Assembly: GCA_027382625.1 (NCBI GenBank)
Contig: JAJKFJ010022135.1
Span: 1 to 61,733, forward strand
Reading direction: 5' to 3'
From: Tetmemena sp. SeJ-2015
Taxonomy: Eukaryota; Ciliophora; Spirotrichea; Sporadotrichida; Oxytrichidae
Length of the DNA stretch: 61,733 nt
Below the pieces are notes generated by a model, which saw nothing but the letters and a program-made list of their open reading frames with translations, was not told the DNA's origin and searched no databases. Position 1 is the stretch's first letter; each line of letters opens with the position of its first letter. This document shows, piece by piece, positions 1-12,200 of the stretch. The position numbers and the translations under genes are program-made.

Positions 1-714
1 TCCTTTTGCATGCGAAATCAATAGAATCTGAAATATACTAAGGTGCAAATCACCTCCATTTTTTTACCACTCCTTTTTTTTATAAGAATATACTAATTCA
101 TTCCTTTCCTTGTCATGTAAAATTAAGATAATTAATTTATGATTAATATTGATAATGTAATTAGGTTTTTTATCAAGGAGGAGGTTTGAAACTGTAGGAC
201 TTATTCATTAATAAAATTTATTACTTCCCATAAAGCTATAATAAGAAAATTCCAGCAGCCTCTCCCTCAGAAGCGTTTCATCACTGTAATTACTATTTAT
301 CACACTCTTGCAATTTATGAGTTCATATTCTTCTTGATATCAATTTTAAATAATAAATAGTTTAAAATATAAATTCTTAAATAGATAAGAATAGTATAAA
401 ATTTCTTTCGTATTAAAAATATAAAAATATATAGTAGATTTAAATTTCTTGTTAAGGTATGTCTTTATCATTAATTATCTGGGCTTGATTTATTAAAAAT
501 GAAATTTGATTAGCGTTTTATTATGTTTTTGCTGAGCTTGACAATTTAAAAACATTGACCTCTCGCAATTTGATTATAAGTTCCTTGCATTTAATTACTT
601 CTCTCTAAAACATCTGATCAATTTGATTTAATATAAAATTAAAATAAAATAGGAGATGGTGGAAATAAATGCATATATTTAACATTATTTAAAGTTAATT
701 AAATTAAAATTTAA
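1..714. other. AT-rich flank, no gene seen
   Basis: I see no convincing coding frame, RNA gene or repeat here. The stretch is AT-rich and lies directly upstream of the first gene, so it may hold that gene's upstream region, but no specific promoter element can be named. Confidence 0.5.
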
Positions 715-3700
715 ATGACTAATTTAAGTACTAGAATATATAAAAGAATAAAGAGTCAGGATATTTTCGGCCATCCTATCGGGCTCACCTACAAAGCAAG
801 AGCGACTTATCAGTCTCATTTGGGCGGGATCGTGTCACTTGTGGTGAAGTTCCTTATTGGGATCTACTTTATACTTGAAATGCATTATTTTTTTAATAAA
901 TGATTAAGGTATTCGCAAGGAATGACATCACCGTTTTCTCTCAAGATTAATTTATTATTATCTAGAATCCTACTCTAATGTAGTTTAAGGCGCCGATGTC
1001 TATAACATCTCTAAATTTGGATAGACTTTAATATTCTTATTTGAATGAACTAAAATGGTTTACTAGGAATTTCGATATAGGGTTTGGAATAATAAGATAA
1101 GGAGAGGACTAGTTCAATATTAGCAACTTTGACTATGCGAGCGTTATATTCCAAAAAACTCAAACTTCCATGGTGGATGAAAAGTATAATAAGTCACAGC
1201 AATACGTGTTTATAATAAACAAAATTAATTTAAAAATTATTAAATTAAAGAGTTATTTCATTTTTTAATTAATTTGTAAACTTCTTGCTATGTTTTTAGA
1301 AGATGTATGTACCTTTTAAAAGTAAATGTAAAATAATTTAAGACTAAAATAGTATCTAAGATTAAAATGATTTTATTATGTTGGGTGAAGTGATTACAGA
1401 CTTACAGGATAGGTTCTTGAACGATTAGGAAATTTAAAATAGAATTTAGTTTTATTTGAAATAATCGACACAGTAAACCTTGAAGGGAGGATAGTTGGAC
1501 TAAGCAAGGACACGCAGCTAAGTATGCAAGGATAATAAAAGGTAATTTAAATTTAAGTTTATTAAATAGATCTGAGTTCTCTGAACTGGGATAGTATTTT
1601 TCATTACAAATTTTCCCTTGTAAAGATGATGTCCACCAACTAACATTTCCAGATTAGAATAGAAAATGTCAACCCTACAATTCATCGCTATTGACATACT
1701 GTCAATTATTTAAGTTTTAAAGTATTGTTTTTAAATTTTTTTGTCCAGAAATTAAATTGATATGTTGATTTTTAAGAATTTTCTTAAGAGAAAGATTCTA
1801 CTAAAATACCTAAATCCATATTATAACATAGCAATCTAAAATAATCTTAATTTCTTAATTTTCTGCTGATAATTTAAGAACTGACATTTGTTGTTATCCT
1901 AACTTCCTACTACTTTTCGAAATCATTTTAATTTTAAATAAATAATTTTCTCTCATCTAAATAATTATTTGAATAGCCAAAGAATTTAGAATACGTTTCC
2001 TATATTTGTCTAAATTTATTATTTAATCGATTAAAAAGATAAATAAATTTAATTACTTTGATTATAAGGACTTCTAGAATCCTATAAAGCCTAATTAATT
2101 CACAAAAAATAATTTGAATGTTTTCAGGAACAATGTTTTATAATATTTTTTTAAGCCTTGTTCAAAATACTACAAACTAATTCTCTCCCCTGATCAAATC
2201 AGCTACAAGACTTTTAATGTGGCAGTTGCTTCTTCTTTAATTTTTAAATTGTTGTCAACCTTGAACTTTAAGATAGCATTCTTATAGCCTTCAATTCAAA
2301 TAAGTGAAAGAGGAGTTAAAATTTAAGTCTCTAAGAATTCAGATAAATCTAATAAATGTAATGAAAAATAAATTCCATAATTCAATTCGATAAAGTGGAA
2401 TGCTTTTTATATAATTAATTCCCTTATTATAAAATGAGGGAATACTTAAAAAATAACAAATCGATTAATCTGAGGATAGATGTCAGAAATTCTCCCTTGG
2501 GAATTATTATAATCATTTAATCTATAATTTTCCCATTAAGCTAAATTAAACGATGTTTCCTATTCTTCCTAAAAACTATTTCTTTATTGACTTCATTACC
2601 TTAATCATTTTACTACCTATATAAACAACCATCTACGAGTGATTTAGAGCGAACTGTTGTATTATTTTAGAAAAAAAGTGTCATAAAATAGTAAATATCT
2701 GAGAATATTAATCAAAATCTTTAAATCATAAATTTTAACGCTGTAAATCCAAATTCATTGCTATAATGAAACGCAATAATTCAATTGAATTTTCTACAAT
2801 TTATAATAAAAATTAGTTCTATACGAGCAGTTGGGACACCAAGAATCTTAAAAGATATTTATTTGATTGATCTAGACTTCCCTAAAATATAAGTAGATTA
2901 ACAATCTGAGAACTCCTATCCAAAAACTAATTTGAGTGGCATTAATTTAGTAATGAGAGAATTGTTTTATTTCTTTTTTATTTGCATCGTTCTAGACTTC
3001 TAACTTGAAGGAAGGACTATAAAGAATGTTCGCTAAGTGAAGACTCTGTTCGAAGCTTTCTCCGATATAGGCGGAATAATTAGCATCCTCCTCACTGGAG
3101 TATCTATTTTTAAAAAACTATAGATTATTAATTTTTATCCGTAGTTTCGAGTGCTTTCTAGGAACATCTTTATAGATTTAGTATAATAGAGAAGACCTAA
3201 CTGGTTTAAAACGAATAAGAAAATGGAAAATAAAAGAGACCATAAAATAAGAAATCTCAATCAAAGGACTAACTGTCTGAGATTGATAAGTCTATTGATG
3301 CGTCTTAAAATAGGCAATAGGATCAGCAATCTAAATCTGTTGATGAGGGAACTGTGAAATCTATTCTCGCGCATTTTAATATTTCAGAGACTCATTGTTG
3401 TTGTTAAATTTTAATTTAAGAAGTCTGAAGAAGGCATAATTTTCATTTAAAGAAAAGCTCTTCGTCATTCTTTCAAGTTAAAAAATTATAACTATATTTT
3501 TAAGTTACTTCTGCTTCAGCTGTTTTGCAAAAATATTCAAGACCAAGCTAGTTTCATAAAAATGAGTAGCATTTTCATTTTTAATTAAAAATTTCTGTAA
3601 ATCTATTCCCTAATTATTTGCTTAGTTAAGTCAGGAAAAAGAATTATCTATGATATTGGAAAAATAAAAATAGAGAAGGGGTTAGATGTGGGTAGGCTTC

Positions 3701-3971
3701 TTTAATGAATTTTATTTAATTTTCTGAAGGAGAGATAATTAAGCAAGTAGGCTTTAAAAATACTTCTAACAAATTCCTAAAGAAAGCTTTTGCCCCTTAT
3801 GAGACAAAATTACATAAACTTAAAAATAGTTGCTATTTTATATTAAATTTGATATTGACTGACTAAGAACTTATTCAAAAAACAAATCTTACGAAATAAC
3901 CTGCTCACCTATTTTTGTAATTTAATCAAATCACATAAAAATAATTAAAATTAATTTCGAACCATTGAAAT
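715..3971 (+). CDS. multi-pass membrane protein, ciliate-specific family
   Basis: The N-terminus reads SQDIFGHPIGLTYKARATYQ followed by LGGIVSLVV and a hydrophobic helix. From memory this matches a large family of ciliate transmembrane proteins often annotated as cation-channel-like; function unknown. Downstream segments in several frames keep family-like features: FNYFDYKDFQNPI with SPDQISYKTF near 2.05-2.23 kb, and FEAFSDIGGIISILLTGVS near 3.05-3.10 kb, which resembles a C-terminal helix. ATG 715 is the first start before these motifs. A TTAA-bounded 11 bp insert interrupts the first segment at 893 and a 28-nt GT-AG intron fits 1542-1569. Other junctions between 1.2 and 3.0 kb were not resolved. 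The end is uncertain: clear coding runs to about 3.35 kb, and an open stretch ending at TGA near 3971 may be the tail. Confidence 0.65.
893..903. other. IES, pointer TTAA
   Basis: TTAA occurs at 893-896 and 904-907. Removing 11 bp eliminates an in-frame TGA at 901 and joins the hydrophobic helix to the frame reading VFARNDITVFSQ. Without removal the gene stops after 62 codons. Confidence 0.85.
1542..1569 (+). other. probable 28-nt GT-AG intron
   Basis: The segment starts GTAATTT and ends AATAG. Its removal joins two open frames in the membrane protein gene with matching phase (the split codon becomes AGA). A germline insert cannot be fully excluded because only short repeats flank it. Confidence 0.55.
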
Positions 3972-6200
3972 ATACTATTTTTAATTAGAAAAATTTCAAT
4001 TTTACACTTTTATAAAGATGATAAACGTTAAATGATTGAATAGTGGAGATTTTATGGTCTGTTGAAAAATAAAGAATCTATCTTAAGTCTATATTACAAC
4101 ATAGATAATCTTTATTAAAATGAGATCTTCAGATATATTTTAAATCAGAGCTTAAACTAATCTCACAATTCTGGCAAGATATATCTTGTTAATAAAAAGT
4201 TAAAATTCTCATTTTAAGGGCTGAAATTAAATAATGTATTTAATTTTAATAATATATCGTAATTATTTAATTTCTATCAATATCGTAGATATCATTAGCT
4301 CAAAAGCTTTTAAATTAATTTTATTTCTCTTAATTTAAGTTGGAGAAGGGATTTCAAGAAAGATTCTTAATAAAATGCTTGGAGTTAAATACAAGCCAGG
4401 ACGATATAAACGCATCAATTTATATTTGAATTAGAAGGAGAATAATCAAGGGGCTTCTCCCAGAGACTCAAAGAATAAAAGTTTCAGCTTCTTCATTTTT
4501 TTATTTCTTAGGATTAGAAAACTATAGAAGATTCAAGGACGGAGGATAATTTTTAAACCTCTTCTTTCATTGATTTAAAGGTTTAGGAAATTTGAAATTA
4601 CATTATATTTGTTTTAATATGCTTTGTTCACCTCTATGAAAAATAATCTTATGATTTTATTTTAAAGAGACCAATAATTTAAATAGCATTAATTCAATAT
4701 TCTTAATTAATAATTAAGCTAATTTATTAAAATTAAATATATAATTATTTTCTAAATTTAAATTTGAATTATTTAACATCTTTAAATTACATTTAAGTTC
4801 TAGGATTAATGATAATTTTAAGAAAATTAAATTAAATACTGCGCTATAAATTATTAGTCAAGGGATGAGAACAGTTTGCCCAAATTATTATACTCTCATT
4901 TATCTGTTGTCTAATTAAATTATAAGAATTTAATTAAATGGCTTTTAAGTGCACTTATTTTAAATAACTTCACAAAAATTCTATAATAATTTATTATTTA
5001 ATTTTTAACATTTACCGCTGTAGTATCTGTACTTAAATATATATTTTTGTGCGCTAGAATGGATTTAATTTCCTTATATTTTAATCTTTTACTTCGTATA
5101 CATTGTGAATATAAATTCTAGTATTCTATATTGAAGATAGTGAAATAATCTGTAGCTCTCACCTGCTAGAGTGATTCTGCACCAAACTTATCATAGGAGG
5201 CTTAAGCAAAAATATTTTTATCATTTCTCTATTAAGAAAATTAGGAGTACAGTTTATTTTTTTAAGATAACGAGAGATACCCAAGCACTATAGGGTCTTG
5301 TTTAATTATTAAAAATTAGTCAATGAAATTCAACCATCCCTCATATCTCATTCTTTTAATTTATTCTTAAATTTGTTAAAATTAATTTAACTGACGTAAT
5401 TTATTCTTGATAACTAACTATACAGATGGCAAATTATATATGGATAAACAATTTTTATATCTTTTAAACTGTTTGATTATCATTTTTAATTAATTCTTAA
5501 AAATAAATTTCGAATTTTTTTAAAAAATATAAATTTGAGATTAATTTGTATATATCATTCCTATCGGATATGACTGGAGCTATTATAATAAATAATTAAA
5601 TATTGAGTTTTATATAAGAATAAGTTAGGTGTATTTTGATGAGTTAAAAATAAATCATTAGACAACATTAGACTATTTTTTAAATTATTATATTCCACTA
5701 TGATATTTGCCGATTGCTAACTTCACTAAGAATGCAGATTTTACTCCTTTACTTTCTCCTTATGAATTAAATTATAAGACTTAGATGATGGAGGGAGAGA
5801 TAGTATGAGAGTATATTTTAAGGTAAATAATGTTAGCGAATTAAATTTATATCTACAGTCAGTGGTTCTTAATATAGATCAAATATTTTTAATTTATGAT
5901 TTCTTGCCTTTTAAATATATAATTTACCTTATAAAATAGGGATGAAAAAAGATTTATAACCTTAAGAATTTGTCATAAAATAGGAATAAAACATGTATTA
6001 ACTTTTTTTGGTGCAAAATATTTCAAATTAAGATGGCAATATTTCAGATAATTGAACAAGAGTTTAGTGTTAAGGCTTAATCAATAAATTGGATTCAATA
6101 TGAAAGAAAGTAATGATAAATTGTTGGGTTGCTATCAGGCTCTAATTAAAAACAAACCTAAAATGAGCTCTTGGTTGAGGATCTAATGAGAGAGGTCCTC
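3972..6200. other. AT-rich spacer, no assigned gene
   Basis: Very AT-rich. Short TGA-free stretches occur, for example at about 4.34-4.58 kb, but none shows a recognisable domain, and TGA-free runs of this length are expected by chance in such sequence. It may include the true 3' part of the preceding gene or germline-limited spacer. Confidence 0.4.
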
Positions 6201-7512
6201 TCATAAGTAAATCTCTTCAGATTCTATAAGATAATCCCTCAAATTATTTTTTTTCTACCAGGTGTGAAACTGTTGAGAAGTCTATGGCCGCCTCTGCCTT
6301 CCCTTGCCACCTTGGTGCCCAGATTGGTTAGGGACAAAAGAGCCACCAGGGAATGCCATTGATCCATCGGGGACTGGTCTTGAACCGTCTGGGGAATGGT
6401 CTTGAACCGTCGGGGAAGGGTCTTGAGCCATCAGTAAAAGGTCTTGAGCCAGAAGGAGTTGGTGAATATAGGTTTATAATGAATGAATTAAGTTGCGGGT
6501 TTTGTAGTGGTGGCGGCATTTGTTTTGGTAGATGACTTGAGGTGTCTGCCTCCAAAACCACCTCCGATAATAAGTATAGCTTGAATATAAATCAGTTATT
6601 GTAGATTAATTTATTCAAGTACACCAAAATTTATTGAAATTTTACTGGTTAGTGAGATGCTATTACTAAAATGAATCCCTTTTGGGAAAGTATTCCACTT
6701 ATTTGGGCTTTCTTGCTAGCACTCTTCGAAGATTAGCCTAATTCTGGATTGAAATAAAATTCTTTGATTTTCTCTTTTCGAACTTTCTTAAAAATATTTT
6801 GGCTTACCTTTAAATTGAGTTGTAATTCTTTTTCATTCAAGATGTTAAAGAATTTACAAATCTTTACATAATGAACATAGTATATTTAAAACTTAAATTT
6901 AATGGCAAGCTCTAAGTGCTTTAAGCTTAAGGTGAATGTTGAGTTATGCGCTAAACTTTATTTCAAATCCATTTTAGCAAATATAATTGTGAATGTAATA
7001 AAATTCAGTTCTCTTCTAATAATGATATATTTCTTATATGAAAAGAGTGAATTCCTCCAAGAGGGGGACTGCCTGAAGGAGGGCTGCCAGAAGGAGGAGA
7101 GCCTGAAGGAGGAACTCCAGAGCCTGCAGGTGGCTAGTTGCTGCCTTGAGGGCCATTTCTGTTTCCTTTTTAAAAAAATTTTAAAGGAAGAAAAAGTAAC
7201 TTTCAGCTTTCTGCCCTGAACATTTATGGAGCCAAGGGGTGGTGCCTGACCAAACAAATCTAATTAAAGCATTAAAAGACCTTGAGAAGGTAGACCCGAG
7301 GGGAGAGCCGGTAATGATCCAAGAGGGGCGCCATGAGTTCCTGCTGGCCCTTGTTGACCTTGAGGTCCACCTTGTGGCTGCTGATTAAAAAGGTTTTAAA
7401 ATTGATTGCCAGCGAGGAATCTTCTTGCGCCTAGAGGAGGGAGTTCTTGAGCTGAGATGAGGCCGATGAGGATAGCTGATGCCAAAGTTATCTTAGTGAG
7501 GAATCTCTTCAT
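6201..7512 (-). CDS. secreted Gly/Pro/Ser-rich repeat protein
   Basis: ATG at 7512 opens with MKRFLTKITLASAILIGLIS, a clear signal peptide. A Q/G/P-rich part follows (QGGPQGQQGPAG), then tandem SGSPP units, and after a long interruption (about 6.55-7.04 kb) tandem 7-residue units of the type DGSRPFP. TGA at 6201 ends the last frame. The composition suggests an extracellular structural or matrix-like low-complexity protein; no catalytic domain is visible. Removing a CAGAAA-bounded 52 bp insert at 7156 restores the reading QGRNGPQGSN. A 22 bp duplication at 6375 breaks the frame of the DGSRPFP repeat. Two further in-frame inserts are possible (repeats GGTC and AATCA on the coding strand). The 490 bp interruption carries no obvious coding sequence and is probably a larger germline insert. 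Confidence 0.7.
6375..6396. other. 22 bp repeat-bounded insert or repeat slip
   Basis: The 15 bp unit TGGTCTTGAACCGTC (plus strand) occurs at 6375-6389 and 6397-6411. Deleting one 22 bp period puts the DGSRPFP repeats back in frame up to the terminal TGA. Because the region is a coding tandem repeat, this may be a repeat expansion rather than a true IES. Confidence 0.5.
7156..7207. other. IES, pointer CAGAAA (minus strand)
   Basis: TTTCTG is at 7156-7161 and 7208-7213 on the plus strand. Removing 52 bp joins two Gly/Pro-rich segments in one frame. Confidence 0.8.
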
Positions 7513-7852
7513 TTAAATTCAGAAATCTCCTCTAAGAACAAAGGATTTTATATTCATGTTAGTTTGTGTGTGAGTTGAAACTTGGAAAGTTTTATATTGT
7601 AATGTTTTAATGTTGCGCTCTCTTAAATAGCTCACTCGCCCCCAATTTAATCCCAATCTTATCCCAATAACATTAAACTTTAATTAACTAAGACAGTGAT
7701 TGCATCACCCTCTAATCAGATTTTCATCGCACTTTATTTAATTCTCTCCATTATCTTATCTTCATCGGTTCTTACTTCTGATACCTTCAAAGAATAAGAT
7801 TTCAGATAAGAAAATATCCTAATTTATAAAAAAAGATTTATACATAAAGAAG

Positions 7853-8955
7853 ATGGAAAGCACAACTAAGTCAAATCCTTATCAGTACAGCTACTTAGCA
7901 CTGCTCAAAAATAAAGATATTCAAATGACCTTTATTTTATTGAATAAACGAGGAATGTTGAGATAAGAGCTATTCCCATTCTTTGACATAATAGAAATCC
8001 GTAAATCGCTCCAACTAAACAAATCCAACTCTGCACTTATCAAAGAGCATTTCAGTTCAAGCTTTCATAACTTAGCACATAATTTCTTTAAATAGTGAAT
8101 ATGAATTACTTGCGCCCCTCTATAGCTTTTGAATGGGGTATTCCTCTTAAAGTTTTAGAGAAGTTTGAAACTATAGAAGGACTTTCCATAATTCGAATGA
8201 GCTCATACTCTTGAACTAATGCAATCACACTTACATTAGATTTGACACTGAGAAGAGAAGGATGAAGTATTTAGTCTATGCAGGGAAAATTTCCCAAAGA
8301 GGTATGGCACTAACTTCTATAAGAGTTGATATACAACTAACATTCGTATTATTCTTTATTGAGTATTAATTTAGAGTAAGAGAATAGAAAAGGGATCCAC
8401 ATTCGGCAAAGACCTTATTCATTTGCATTACGATGATGAAATAAGGTGCAAAGTTTTGGCTCAAAACATCAAAAGAGGCAAGTATGAAATTTCCATTCTT
8501 CACATGATAAAACGCAAATCTAATCTGTGCGAGATTGTTCATGTTTAATTTTTAGTCTTTCGTATTTATCTAAAACTGCTTATGTAATAATCGAAGTGAC
8601 CAGTCCAAGCGCAGAACCAATAAGAATTGCGAAACTTCCATTCATAGAGGATGAAACCTTCAGATCCATGCCAAGGGATGAGATAGTAAAATCCTCCCTC
8701 ACTAAAGTTGACCTTACTCAGCTTCCCTTTGATAGATTTTCAATCCAGGTTAGATTTAAGAATAATTGTAAGTTGAAATTTTATCTTACATCTCGCATTA
8801 TAAAGAATAATTCTGAGGGGATGAAATTTGCTTGGCTTTTGGAAGGAATCGTACTTGATCAGTTAGATTAAAAAGAAGAAGTTAAAAACAGGCCAGTTAT
8901 ACAAACTGAAGAAGAAAAGGAGAGGGAGAGAGCCGTCCACCTCTTCGATTCATGA
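7853..8955 (+). CDS. unrecognised protein in at least five germline segments
   Basis: ATG 7853 begins MESTTKSNPYQYSYLALL. Four pointer-bounded inserts interrupt the gene (8050, 8121, 8340, 8541). After all four are removed one frame runs to TGA 8953-8955, giving roughly 310 residues. The C-terminal half contains FRSMPRDEIVKSSLTKVDL and LPFDRFSIQVRFKNNCKL, followed by a charged tail with EEEKERERA. No signal peptide or membrane span is evident, and I do not recognise the family. The mixed hydrophobic and charged pattern suggests a folded cytosolic protein. It lies 340 bp from the start of the upstream minus-strand gene (head to head) and 260 bp before the next plus-strand gene. Confidence 0.8.
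8050..8062. other. IES, pointer TTTCA
   Basis: TTTCA is at 8050-8054 and 8063-8067. A 13 bp removal shifts the frame into the reading LNSEYELLAPLY and avoids the TGA that follows codon TAG near 8098. Confidence 0.8.
8121..8171. other. IES, pointer TATAG
   Basis: TATAG is at 8121-8125 and 8172-8176. Removing 51 bp joins LLAPLY to RRTFHNSNELILL and removes a TGA. Confidence 0.85.
8340..8398. other. IES, pointer ACATTCG
   Basis: A 7 bp pointer is at 8340-8346 and 8399-8405. Removing 59 bp joins RVDIQLTF to GKDLIHLHYDDEI across a frame change. Confidence 0.9.
8541..8581. other. IES, pointer ATGT
   Basis: ATGT is at 8541-8544 and 8582-8585. Removing 41 bp joins NLCEIVH to VIIEVTSPSAEPIRI across a frame change. 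Confidence 0.85.
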
Positions 8956-9213
8956 AGTTCTTATTTATAGTTGATTTATATTTTATGAAAAATCTCTTCT
9001 TTTTGACCAAATATTCTCCTTAAATCAATCTAAGTATCTAATAGAATTATAATTAAGAGAAAGAATTTATTCCATGAATTTTATGGAATATGGTTAACTA
9101 TTTTTGCCATTTATTTCTTTTGGTCAGTAAATTGTGCAAAGAGAGAATGCAACAAATATTTTGGGATAATATATATCATACACTATTAATTTATAAATTT
9201 AAAGTTTACAAAA

Positions 9214-12200
9214 ATGAGTGAAGATAACGAGTCTTCTCAAAGCCATGTAAGTTATTTTAAGTTAGGAAGAAAGTAAAATTAAGTTCTTTGATATTTAAAT
9301 TCAAGGAAATTTGGATCTTTTGCCAAATAGTATCTCCTATTAATTCTATAGTCTTTTTATCTGCAAATACGCATTGCCTTAAAACTTTATTTTTAGAACT
9401 CTTAGGAAGTGAACTAATAGATTATGAATGCATAGCTGCAAATGAGTGCTAAAATAGAGAGATGAACCCCTATGAGATATATGATTTGCTGAAAGCAAGG
9501 ATGAGTAGCAGTATGAAGACCAAAATAGATATAACCACCACTCAAATACAATAATAGTCCTCCAACTAAATTGCAAGTTTAATTCTAGATTGTGATTATT
9601 TTATATCAACTTGGAAAAGAAAGAGCCTTAATATTTGAGAGACAATAAAAATGTATCTGAATACAGCTAGGATTAAGAGGAGGAAGAAGAAAAGGATAAT
9701 ATAGAAATTAAACTATAAAATGAGGAAAGAACTGCAAATGCAAGGGGCTTAACGTCAGAGATCTTTTTAAATGAATAGAAACATTTATTTATTTTTTATT
9801 TCTATGAATATATAAAACTAATTGATCCGAAGAGATTTATCGTTAGCTTAGTTTGAGCCTGGAGAAGGAGTAAGTGAGTTTAATATTGGTTAGGGCACTG
9901 AAGTTTAAGCGCAAGGAGTAGAATACTAGGGTGTTATAAAAAGAAGCGAGAATTAAGAGAATAAGGCAGATAGTGATGAGGAATTCTCTGATGAGAGAAA
10001 TGAATTTGTTCGCAGAGGTAAAATGAGGAGAAGAATTGAGAACGCAGATTAAAAAGCCTTTTATCCATTTATTTTTAATAAATAGATTAAGGAGAGAAGA
10101 AATATATTCAGAATAGTGATGAAGAGGAAGCTGCAGATGACAGCTAAAATAAATTATCCCTATTTATTCATTAAATTTTATGATAGCTCAAAATACAATT
10201 AGCACTTCTATTTCCTATTTAGAACTAACAGAAACGAGTTTGAAGAGGATAGTGAACCAATAACTATTTAAATTCTTTCATGAGTATTTATCTGGTATTC
10301 ATTAACTCAAAGTTAGCAAGAATATATGAAACAAATTAAAGAAAGCTTTGAGAATTTCCTTATTAAAAAGTCTGAAAAAAAGAATATGAGATTCCCAAGA
10401 GCAATCTACTACACAAAATTCATGGAGGCTACTCATTCCATCTTTTAGACAAGAATAATTTTATATTCTGTTTTTTTTTTTTGAGACGGAGCGATAAAGT
10501 AATGACCCTACTAGAGTTGTTGACAAATATTTTTTTTAATCAGAGGAGACCATCACATACTTCATAGATTTCTTGAGAATCTTGCAACAAGTGTATCTCC
10601 CTGAGAGTGAAGTGCTGCATTTTTATAGGAATAAAGAGAACAAAATGCTCTTAGAAAGGGGAAACATCCTTATGATTTTAATCTTTTATGCTGATGAATA
10701 GAATAACTAAAGTGCTCTGCATTTTCATTAGAGACAGTGAAAATGATCCTACTCTGCAGAATCTGTTCTTTACTATGATCAAAGAATTCATATAAACCTC
10801 GATGGTACTATCCTTAAAATTTAATTTTTAGCCAAAACTATATTATTTATGAACATAATTTTAATAAACAGCTTCGATTTTCTAATTTCACATCTATTTT
10901 ATGAAAAGGAGATAAGCCCCGAGAATAGCATCCCAATTTACATTAGAGATACTATCAGGAGAATTTATCTGGCTAATATCTAGGATAATCCAGATAATCA
11001 GAAGCTCTTAAATTAATTAGAAACTTACTTATTTGAAAAGGATTATAAAATTTTCTTTCTTAAACGCTTACGAAAGGCATGCATTATTAAATTTAATGCT
11101 ATTTTTACTTTTAGTGATGAAGGCATGTAATTAAAACTGAGGTAATTCATGAAGTGTATGGGACTATGAGACATTTCGAAGACTGCAGTTATAATCCCTA
11201 AAATCTCCAACAAATAAATCAATATGCTAAAGTTTCCCTCAATATGGCTCAAATGTACTTAAATAAAACGAATTTGATAAAAAAAAAATTATTTTAATAC
11301 AACTGAGGAAAAAAATGGCTAGAATTAAACTAAAAAAATCAAAATATAATACAAAATAATAATTTTCAAATCCAATTTTTAATTTAAGGATTTGTGTGGC
11401 TCAATTTATAGTATAGAAGGAAAGGATTTATTACAACAATTCATACCTGGCTTTGAAAATAGTTTATAAGAGTATCCTCAAGGGATATAAGAAGTTTGCA
11501 ATTAAATTTACCGAGCATGAAGAGAAAGAGGAATAGGAGCCTAAAGATTCCTATGACAGCTAGGAGTCAGAGGAAAAGAAAAAGAAGTCAGGCCTTGAGA
11601 ACTTTTTGATAAAGCCGCTACTTATGAATGCAGTTGGACAAATTAAAATCATATAAGAGCTATCCTATTTTATGGAATTATAGAAGATGCAGTATAATTT
11701 GCGAAATTTCTAAACCCAAAGAAATGGATGGATAATTAAGTGAGCGATGACTTGATGCACTTTAGAATGAAACAGTAAAATAGTAGTGATGTCCTTCTTA
11801 GAGTGCACTAAAATGGAAAAATTGCAATGAATATGGATGATAAACAGCAACTCCTCATTAATGTCTTCAGCAAAATATATTCAATTAATTCCTCTCATTC
11901 TCAATTTGAGTATGTAAAAATTAGAAGAGCTTATGAGAAGATAAAATTCAGACTTGACCCAAATAACGATGTTTAACCGACATATGATTATCAGAAAAAG
12001 TAAAAGGACGTAGAAAGGATTAGGATGGATGAAATGTCTGAATAAATAATGCAATATTTATTCCTTAAATTTTACTTGAAGTGTTTGATGAAAGCCAAGA
12101 TAACATGTAAATTTTGAAGTAATAAATAGAAAGGGATGCTTTTGATCCATCAGCAATAGAAAGGAGACTCTTTTAAGATCACGACAGGAAGAATAATGGA

